Assembly: GCA_947069175.1 (NCBI GenBank)
Contig: CAMTDV010000027.1
Location: 35,415,369-35,479,368, forward strand
Reading direction: 5' to 3'
DNA length: 64,000 nt
DNA from: Scalesia atractyloides
Lineage: Eukaryota; Streptophyta; Magnoliopsida; Asterales; Asteraceae
Position numbers and translations under genes: made by a program. Position 1 is the first letter of the stretch. Each line of letters starts with the position of its first letter. Below are positions 56,701-64,000 of this stretch, piece by piece. The notes under the pieces are model-generated. The model searched no databases, was not told where the DNA came from, and saw only the letters and a list, made by a program, of their open reading frames with translations.

Positions 56701-58120
56701 ACAATTCTCAGAAATTTATAAGCAAACATTCTTATGCAACAAGGAGAGTACCGCATGTACACTTGGTACATCCAAGTATTTGTACTTGGATCAAAATTCA
56801 AATTTCTTTCATCTTTTGATGATTAGTCAAATCTTCAAGAACAGTTAATATTTTTAAATAAAACAAAGAAAGCACTCTATTTTTTATTTTTGTATTTTCT
56901 TTTTTTTAATTTTAGAGTATAAGAATATAAATAGAAACGCAAATAAACGAAGAAACTAACTCAGTAGTTACAACTATACAATTGCAATGGGATCAAAATC
57001 ATTTTCAGGCGGACCAAGGAACACTTTCTAGTGCGAACTTATTTTAGACTGGTCTAAGCGATTGCCAATATGTTCGTCCACTTAAGCTTTAACACTCAAC
57101 TTTTATTTTTCAACTTCGTGATATGCTTAAGGTAGTATTATACAGTAATACCCGTGCGTCCCATACCATGACATACCCCCGTGATCAAGGTAAGCACAAT
57201 GATTCATCGTAGCAGGTGAGTATACTGAGATCATCCTTTATCTTTTACAACGGCAGACTATTGGTGAACAGATCAGTACTTTCGTACAGCATAGTGACCA
57301 ATAATATCTGATGAGGGTTAGGCAAGTACCTTATATGGTATGTTTGACTTTTCAAGTACATGGAATTTTCTCGTGATGAGATTTCCTTTCTTTTAAGGTT
57401 TTGGCCCTTCTATTTTGGCTCTTTTAAGGATATTCTGACTGTGCCTAGGTCTGCATGTATCTGGATGCACCAGAAGGGCAGCCTTGATATCCCGGATGAC
57501 TCATCAGCATAAAAGCCCGAAACTTCAGACGTTGGCTATCTATCAACGCAGGATTTAAGACCATGAAATTATACGCCGATGGTATGTTACCCACAAGATA
57601 CATAGTTCGTTATGTTTATATCACTTAGTATCTTTTAATCACTTTGAGCGTTAAGCCAACCTACATATCACATTAGATCCTAGTCTTTTCAGCTACGACA
57701 CCTTTACATGTGTCAGTCATGCCCTTTATCACGAATATTCATTTCATTTCCCAATCATTGCAAAATTGTTTGAAACGATTTTTGTCATTTTTTGAATTTT
57801 TTAACGTTTTGTGTTTTTCTAATTTTCAAATGTTTTTGTATTTTTTTGATTTTCTCCCCCTCAAACAATGTATATATACATATATCGCCCTCTTCCCTCC
57901 TAAATTTGTGCATCACACTTTATGCACAAATTTACCTAATAAAGAAAACGTATGTACAAAGTTTTAAACGAAAGAAAAGGAAAATATTTTGTTGTTTTTG
58001 CTTAACCGTTCCATCATTAGATTAAAGACTAATCAGTTTCAAAATTAAAGCATGAAATTTAAATTTATACCTTTTCGCTGATCTTTTCTTACCTCATCTC
58101 CTCCAAAGGAAACATCGCAC
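56701..58120 (-). other. Post-pol non-coding region of nested derivative
   Basis: 57010-57960 aligns in order with 62040-62810 of the outer element (shared GACTGGTC(T/C)A(A/C)GCGATTGCC, AGACATACCC(T/C), GGTAAGCACAA, ATCTATCAACGCAGGATTTA). This shows the two elements are relatives. Confidence 0.65.
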
Positions 58121-58340
58121 TCGTAATAAAAACTTGAACTTTTTGCAACAGTGAGATGTTATCCGATATGTCCCTGGAACAACCGCTATCAACATTCCAG
58201 AGATTGTCAACAGCTCCTCCTTTGGTTGTTCCTAAAAACTAAGAAGATTAGTAAGACAGTGGGACCCAGGCCACCATGGTCCTGGGTTTTCCTGAAGCAT
58301 CAAAATAAGACACTTCTTTTAGACCCAAGTCCCCTTTTGT
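58121..58340 (-). pseudogene. Start of copia protease in nested derivative
   Basis: Minus-strand reading near 58200 gives NVDSGCSRDISDNISLLQKV across frames, the WNVDSGCSRHM protease motif (catalytic D-S-G) of SIRE-type copia. Sequence then jumps to post-pol DNA, marking the pol deletion breakpoint at about 58100. Confidence 0.65.
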
Positions 58341-58501
58341 TTCAAGGATTGGTGATGTTGCTACCGCTTTGGATTTGGGTTTCCAAATCTGTTTCATTGC
58401 GGTTGTTGCCTTTGATTGAGCAACTTTGGCTGTTTCAAGTTTAGTCGTTTTAGAAGCAGATTTTGTTTCTGAACAGCCTTGCTTTTATTTTTTGCAACAT
58501 T

Positions 58502-60315
58502 CTAATCCCCATCAGATGATTTAACCTTGGGATTTACATTCTTCATTGCCTTAGGTGATGATACCTTCATCGGCTTCGAATGATTGTTATCCTTAGGTGT
58601 AACTTTCTGATTTTGAGCATAGTAGGGTACATACGGACTATATGTGCAGTTCTGAAAAATGTGACCAGGAAAGCCGCAATTGAAGCACGTTTGTCTCTTC
58701 ACATATAAAGCATTCTGATCAGCTTGATTTGCTCTTGCAGGCCCTGAAGGATGAACTGATCCCTTCTATGCTTGATTTCCTTGCACGTTTCTTGCAGAAG
58801 AAGATGAAATTGGATGTTTGTACTTGTTTTTTGCAAGGGCATTCTTCTGTTGTGAAGATTTCTTTTGATTCTTCTTTTTTTGTTTAGACTGCAAATCTTG
58901 TTCAGAAATCTTCCCAACTTTCCCAAAAGCTTTGCTAGCACGATCATAACCATATTTTTCACATTTTCCATTAATGACCTGCTTAACAAAAGCATTTTTC
59001 ACATCACTAGCCTTTTGAGGGCAATTGCTACTGCTACCCACTAATGATTTTGGAGAGTATGATTGTCCTTGACGTTTGGACTTCTACTTCATTCGTCTTC
59101 GATTTGGTTGTTTCTGCTCCTTTAGCTTGCCCTGAAACTTTTCATCACAAGCAAAAGGTTTAGATTGTTCAGTTTGCGCACTTAGAGCCTTGTTCACGTC
59201 AGCTCTCTCTTCATCAGCTTTGATAAAGTCGGAGAGTCCTAGTTTATCAGATGAAAGACCATACACTCCAGCTGAATCATTAGAAGAGTCAACAGCACTA
59301 GATGGTTCCCGTGTGTCTGACGTATAATCACTAGGTTTGTCGTACACCATATGTTGTGCTTTCTCAATATCTTCGTTGGTTTCAGGCATTGTTGTGTAGT
59401 TGTGATTATATGGTGGGGCAACCTGATTGAATCCCAAACCATTCCCTTGTTCTCATTATATGCCAACTACACATTGCACACGTCTTGAAAGAGCTTGCTG
59501 GATGTATCAAACTTCTTTATATTAACTTCGTTTTGTTGATATTTTTCCAACAAGAAGCCCCAGCTCAACTCTTACCAAATCGCATTCCATGGTTTTTGAC
59601 TGTAATCTGGTCTTGTAATCATGGACCCAACATTATTTTGATTTACGTCCAGATGGAGCTGAGCTATGTCTTTCTTTTGTGCTTCAACATTTTCTTTGAA
59701 TAACTTGTTACTTTCTCGAAGGCCGACGCACTAAGCCATTGCATTGTTGTAATCATCGGCCATTTTGGAATTAAGTGCCCTGAGTTGAGCAACCCTATTC
59801 CTGCAAGGTTCAGTGCACAAAAGGTAGTTGACGGTGTTAATGCACGATCTTGGTTTGTCAGCGTGAGTTTGGGCTTGAAGTAGAGTTTGGGGTGCTGGGC
59901 TGTTGATTGCTGCTTGTTGGGCTTGAGGTTTCTATTCGGACACTTCTTCAGGCGGAGACCCTGTTGATTTAGCTTATAGATCTTGGAGATCTTGGTTTGA
60001 TTGTAAATGATCCCACAACCAAGATACAAAGGAGTCTTTGTCATCTCCCAAAAATCTATTCATCTCATCTCTTACTTCCCATTTTCACCTCCCACGTTCA
60101 AGCAAACGCATCACATAGTCAGCAACCGCATCAACATTGTAGTTTCCAATAAATTCATTCAGCTTTTCCTTCACTTGATCCCGCAGGTTCGGGTTTTGAT
60201 TTTGTGCTGGGTTGAAAACTATGTTCGAGTGCTGAGTTTGGGCTGTAAGCGTCTTCGGATAATCGAAACCGTACCGGTAACACGATAAAAAATGTCCGAA
60301 AACTATTTTTACCAA
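58502..60315 (-). pseudogene. Copia (SIRE/Maximus-like) gag, broken
   Basis: Begins near 60315; an early open part ends LNEFIGNYNVDAVADYVMRL. Later fragments in other frames include the SAFEKVTSYSKKMLKHKRKT part (about 59664-59740), NEDIEKAQHMVYDKPSDYTS (59437-59084), a Lys/Gln-rich part (59041-58766) and a canonical CCHC knuckle CFNCGFPGHIFQNC near 58640-58690. Frameshifts and stops separate these pieces. Gag would have formed the particle and bound RNA. Confidence 0.7.
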
Positions 60316-60479
60316 AATGTACCGTTAGACTCGTCTCGACGATACGAATCCAATGATATATAATGTCAAAGACCCTTTTCAGAAAATTCTGCGTACGAAA
60401 ACGTTTAACTCCGGTTACGTCAGTTGGTTAACTTTCCACCTTTGTGGGTACAATTCGGAATAGTATCAATTTCGAAACA

Positions 60480-60900
60480 GTAACTTGGATTGTTAATCCA
60501 AGATGGAATCTCGAAACAATGATCCGAGATGGTGATTCGGAATAGTGATCCGAGATGGTATCCGAGATGCACTGTTTCAATCCAAGATGCTTCCTTGTTT
60601 ATCCGAGATGCTTCCCAAATTCGAGATGCAATCCGAGATGAACACTTATGATCCGAGATGCTATCTGAGATGCACCTATTCTGATCCGAGATGCAACTGT
60701 TCTGATCCGAAATACAACTCTGATGATCCGAAATGCAAGCTTTCTGATCTGAGATGCTTTTCTAATGATCCGAAATGCAAGCTTTCTGACCTGAGATGCT
60801 TCTCTAATGATCCGAGATGCTTCTATAATGATCCGAGATAGATTCAAGATGCATGTTCATCATCTGAGATGGTCCGAGATGGTTCGAGATGTTCAACCGA
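60480..60900. repeat. Degenerate ATCCGAGATGC repeat array in the leader of the nested derivative
   Basis: Roughly 20 copies of (T)GATCCGAGATGC and variants (CCGAAATGC, CTGAGATGC) at irregular 12-35-bp spacing. One 33-bp superunit, GATCCGAAATGCAAGCTTTC plus TGATCTGAGATGC, is repeated near 60735-60800. In element sense the motif is GCATCTCGGATCA and lies between primer site and gag. Confidence 0.8.
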
Positions 60901-60974
60901 AACCTAAAACAGAAGCAGATACGAACCGAAATAGGTGTGATATCAGATCTGAGCCTGGAAACAAGTTCCAACAG

Positions 60975-60986
60975 GCTCTGATACCA
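60975..60986 (-). other. Primer binding site (tRNA-iMet) of nested copia derivative
   Basis: The minus strand reads TGGTATCAGAGC, an exact complement of the iMet tRNA 3' end, two bases from the LTR. Confidence 0.85.
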
Positions 60987-60988
60987 AT

Positions 60989-61400
60989 TTTAAGTCGCAA
61001 AAATCTGGTTCTAACAATGATATCACACGATCACCAAGGATGGGCGGAATCCAAACTTGGTGATATTCAAGAAAATCAAAAAGATGAAGGAACAACACGA
61101 ATCAACTTCAACACCTTGCACACGATTCTATTGCTTGAATAAGCAAAACCGTCTGGTACAAGATGGAGGCTCTCTAGAGAAATCCCAAAAGTCTAACCCT
61201 AGAAATGACATAAGCTTAGCTTATATACCTAGGGTAAGGGCATGCCCCTATGGGCTTGCCTGGCCCACATGGCCTATGGCATGCCCAAATAATCTATAAA
61301 GGTCCAAACCAAATACAAACTAACCCAGTTAATCCCATTTAACTACCATAGACCGTTGCGTATATTTGATGCGTCAGTCTCACACTTCTAGGACCTAACA
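60989..61400 (-). repeat. 5' LTR of nested copia derivative (412 bp)
   Basis: It aligns with 55853-56254. A 10-bp difference near 61335 (extra CCCATTTAAC-type text) and point changes separate them. The inner edge reads TTTAAGTC where the other copy has TGTAAGTC. Confidence 0.85.
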
Positions 61401-61966
61401 TAACTGGGCAACACTGTTTTGGATTGACAAGGGTTCAAAGGTAATTCGAATGAACCCTTGTCAGTCATCCAAGATAACCTGACGTTTCGGATGGATATGT
61501 CAGATTTCAGATGATTATCCAAAATGTATATGCATGATCCGAGATCCATCCGAAATGCAAGCAGGATATCCGAGATCCATCTGAAATGTCATCAATCCCA
61601 TCCGATATCCATCTGAGATGCAAGGGAAATGTCAAACCTATGAGTTCGAGGTAGTATGTCCGAGAGAGATCCAAGATGAGTTTAAGGGTTTGAAATGACT
61701 CGAGATGAATCGAAATGCCCATATCTATAGATTCCAAATAGGCCTTGTTCAAGACACATGGCATGACCCATTTCAGAACAGTAGTCGAAATAGTGGGACA
61801 AATTCGAATCCATACGAAATATCTGGGCCAGTTCAAAACAGATGGGCCCATCCAAAACAGTAACTTCATTTGAAATGTTGTGGGCTCACGAGTTTCCCAG
61901 TTCTGAACAGTAACACCTTTTGTCAAAATCCGCGATCTAACCAACCGAGCAGCCTTTTTGCATCCA

Positions 61967-62004
<38 letters not shown>

Positions 62005-62957
62005 AAGGAGGAGAATTGTCATGAAATCAAACCGTTTATGAACCAATTAAGGAACACTTTTCAGCACGAGCTTAGTCAGACTGGTCCACGCGATTGCCAA
62101 TATATTTGTCCACTTAAACTTATCCGTGTGTCCCATGTCAAGACATACCCTCACGATCAAGGTAAGCACAACAGTTCATCTAACGCGTGAGTATACTGAG
62201 ATCATCCTTTCATTTTACAACGTCAGTCTTGTTGGTGAGCAGGTCAGTACATCGTACCGTAGAGTGATCAATAAGCATCTAACGAGGGTTAGGCTTTATA
62301 CCTTATTCGGTATTTTTGACTTTTCAAGCACATGGAATTTTCTCGTGATGAGATCTCCTTCATATTTAAGGTTTTGGCCTTCAATATGGCTCTTTTAAGG
62401 ATATCCTGATTGTGCCTAGGTCTGCATGTATCCGGATGCAACAGAAGGGCAGTCCTAATATCCCGGATGACTCACTGGTATACCAACCCAGAACCTTAGA
62501 TGTTGGCTATCTATCAACGCAGGATTTAAGACCATGAAATCATATGCTGATGATATGTTACCCCTATTATGTATAGCATGTAGAGTTTTTGTCACTTGGT
62601 ATCTTTTTGCCCTTTGAGTGATAAGCCTATCAACACATCGCAGTGAATCCTCGCCTTTTCAACATCGATACCTTACATGTGTTAATCAAATTCATTAGTA
62701 CGGAAATTTATTTCACTTCCCAAAACAGCAAATATTTCTCCCCCCTAAATTTTTGCAAAAGTAGAATACTTTATGCCCAAATTTAGTTATTTAGTGTGAC
62801 GTTTTGCTTCCTCGTCCCTAGAATTAATTGCTTCGTCCAAAGAAAATGGAAGGTTTAAACTAGGGTTTATAGGACGTACAAAATTAAAACAGTTTTAGGG
62901 CTTCTTTATTCTATCTTCTCTAATTCACACCATCTCGTTACAGATTTTTTTGGTTGC
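61401..62957 (-). other. Post-pol non-coding region of the outer SIRE/Maximus-like element
   Basis: 62040-62810 aligns with 57010-57960. 61490-61720 holds more ATCCGAGAT/CCGAAATGC motifs like those at 60480-60900. A TA microsatellite lies at 61968-62000. No gene; long frames on either strand are non-coding. Confidence 0.55.
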
Positions 62958-63597
62958 TCAGTCTGTGTAACGCATCATTTTTAAAAGGTCTACAAGCACC
63001 TTGAATCTCGAGTTGCTGACGGGTTTTGTAAAAAGATCCGTTGTATTAGCATCAATATGGATATATTCAAGTTTAATCAAACCTCTGTCATAGCAATCTC
63101 GAATGAAATGAACTTTGATATCAATGTGCATGGTTTTGGAGTGAAAAATAGGGTTTTTGATGATTTGGATAGCGACATCGTTATCACCGTAGATAGTAGT
63201 GTTAAGATAAGTCAAACTATAATCCTCGAGCTGATATTGCGTCCAAATAACCTGGGAGCAGCAAGCGATGCTGCAACGTATTTCTGATTCGGCAGTTGAA
63301 AGTGACAGTGTTTGTTGCTTTTTGCATTGCCATCAAATGAGTCTGTCTCCCAAGTAATAGCATCCAGCTGATGTAGACTTCATATCCCTGTCTGTCACTC
63401 CAAGATTATTGTCAAACAAAGCAAACAAATCAAAGTTTGAATATCTAGGATACCAGAGTCCAAGTTTTGGGGCTCCCTGCAGGTATCTAAAGATCCGTTA
63501 ATGGCAGTAAGATGAAAAAGTTTAGGATTGGCCTTAAAAGAGCACATTGACAGACGGAAAACATAATGTCTGGTCGGCTTGCAGTCAAATACATCAT
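62958..63597 (-). pseudogene. Copia RT end and RNase H of the outer element, broken
   Basis: The minus strand from 63597 reads DCKPTRHYVFRLSMCSFKAN and PKLFHLTAI. Mixed frames give the YLGD and AESEYVAA-like core, then TIYGDNDVAIQIIKNPIFHS, KTMHIDIKVHFIRDCYDRGL, IKLEYIHIDANTTDLFTKPV and SNSRFKVL, the C-terminus of copia RNase H. It is cut at about 63597 by the next element. Confidence 0.8.
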
Positions 63598-63819
63598 CAC
63601 AGGGCCATTTCAAACCTATAATACAGAAAAGAATTTGTTTTCCAGCTGGAATAAAAACACGGGGCCGTCTTACAAGAGCATGGGGTCGTGTCAAACCTCC
63701 AGTATATACGAACCAGAAAACATAAAATTTTTCTAGATAGCACAGGGTCGTGCCACTTAGACACGGGGTCGTGCTACTCTTTTTATCAACATTTTTTATG
63801 TTTTTGTTCGTAGAAAGTC
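63598..63819 (+). repeat. Leader of another element with CACGGGGCCGTG-type repeats
   Basis: Five copies of a near-palindrome CAC(G/A)GGG(C/T)CGTG occur at about 63597, 63658, 63678, 63741 and 63761. It begins where copia RNase H is cut, so it is the edge of a further insertion running off the window. Confidence 0.5.
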
Positions 63820-64000
63820 ATGCCACCTCGTATAATTCACAGAAAATACGACCTGGTGGAGACCTCCACCTCTGACATAGACATAAAAGTGCCATTAGAA
63901 GAACCCGAGCGCTTTTTAAGGAAAAGACTTCAAGCTAATAACCGACAAAAAACCTCCTCTATATGGTGGATCAACGAACTCTCATGGATTACCTACGGCC
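63820..64000 (+). CDS. Partial open reading frame at window edge, probable retroelement gag start
   Basis: Open from ATG at 63820 to the end of the window (60 codons): MPPRIIHRKYDLVETSTSDI, then DIKVPLEEPERFLRKRLQAN and NRQKTSSIWWINEL. A basic, hydrophilic N-terminus after a repeat-rich leader suggests a Ty3/gypsy gag (Athila/Tat type possible), but no domain is complete. Confidence 0.4.
   Translation, partial: MPPRIIHRKYDLVETSTSDIDIKVPLEEPERFLRKRLQANNRQKTSSIWWINELSWITYG

Larger units (their letters stand above)
55853..61400 (-). mobile_element. Nested SIRE/Maximus-like copia derivative lacking most of pol
   Basis: 5.55 kb bounded by related LTRs (55853-56254 and 60989-61400), with an iMet primer site at the right and a polypurine tract at the left. 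The interior runs, in element sense, leader repeats, gag, the start of protease, and then directly the post-pol non-coding region and the end of a post-pol ORF. Integrase, RT and RNase H are absent. It lies inside the outer relative (pol at 62958-63597, post-pol ORF at 53155-55610). No clean target duplication (GAACC versus TAACT). Confidence 0.75.

Noticed and set aside
61507..62046. Minus-strand 179-codon frame
   Set aside because: Starts in a TA microsatellite and covers post-pol non-coding DNA and the ATCCGAGATGC-type repeats; no domain.
63057..63287. Plus-strand 76-codon frame
   Set aside because: Antisense of copia RNase H on the minus strand.

Overview
This is plant nuclear DNA: AT-rich, no operons, a spliced homeobox gene with plant-type introns, and wall-to-wall LTR retrotransposons primed by initiator tRNA-Met. 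Several retroelement protein families present (a long-LTR Tekay/Del-like Ty3-gypsy, SIRE/Maximus-like copia elements with an extra ORF after pol, and a conserved coiled-coil retroelement protein at 31.9-38.4 kb) resemble those I know from Asteraceae, so a composite-family eudicot is the best guess. The species cannot be told.

Layout. 1-23.1 kb is one nested stack. A decayed Ty1/copia element (1-457, resuming at 20188 and ending in an LTR at 22777-23076) was split by a decayed Ty3/gypsy element (458-20187). The 3' LTR of that gypsy element was split by a younger, non-autonomous element on the minus strand (10235-19042). This element has 2.57-kb LTRs, a GTTAA target duplication, an iMet primer site, an intact 447-codon gag and no pol. 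The copia RNase H was also hit by a 530-bp hAT-like element (22019-22548). 23.1-30.4 kb holds an older copia relic and unassigned AT-rich sequence. 30.4-38.4 kb holds LTR/promoter-like sequence and a broken retroelement protein gene interrupted by a short hAT-like element and a 2.95-kb solo LTR.

40.7-42.3 kb is the only ordinary host gene I can support: a three-exon HD-Zip class I transcription factor of the HB21/HB40/HB53 group, 204 residues, apparently intact, with small hAT-like elements about 0.5 kb upstream and 0.6 kb downstream. 43.9-46 kb is a cluster of foldback elements abutting at TA runs, one carrying a telomere-like array. 46.6-53 kb is a pile of LTR fragments. 52.9-63.6 kb (minus) is a SIRE/Maximus-like copia element whose post-pol region was invaded by a second, pol-deleted relative (55853-61400). 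63.6-64.0 kb starts another element that runs off the window.

The most unusual item is the non-autonomous element at 10.2-19.0 kb. Each LTR holds four tRNA-like modules (three in the sense of the element and downstream of its TATA box, one antisense), two copies of a 32-bp hairpin, and a six-fold W-box cluster. Its LTR 3' end and primer site match those of the gypsy element it sits in, which suggests a gag-bearing parasite of that lineage.
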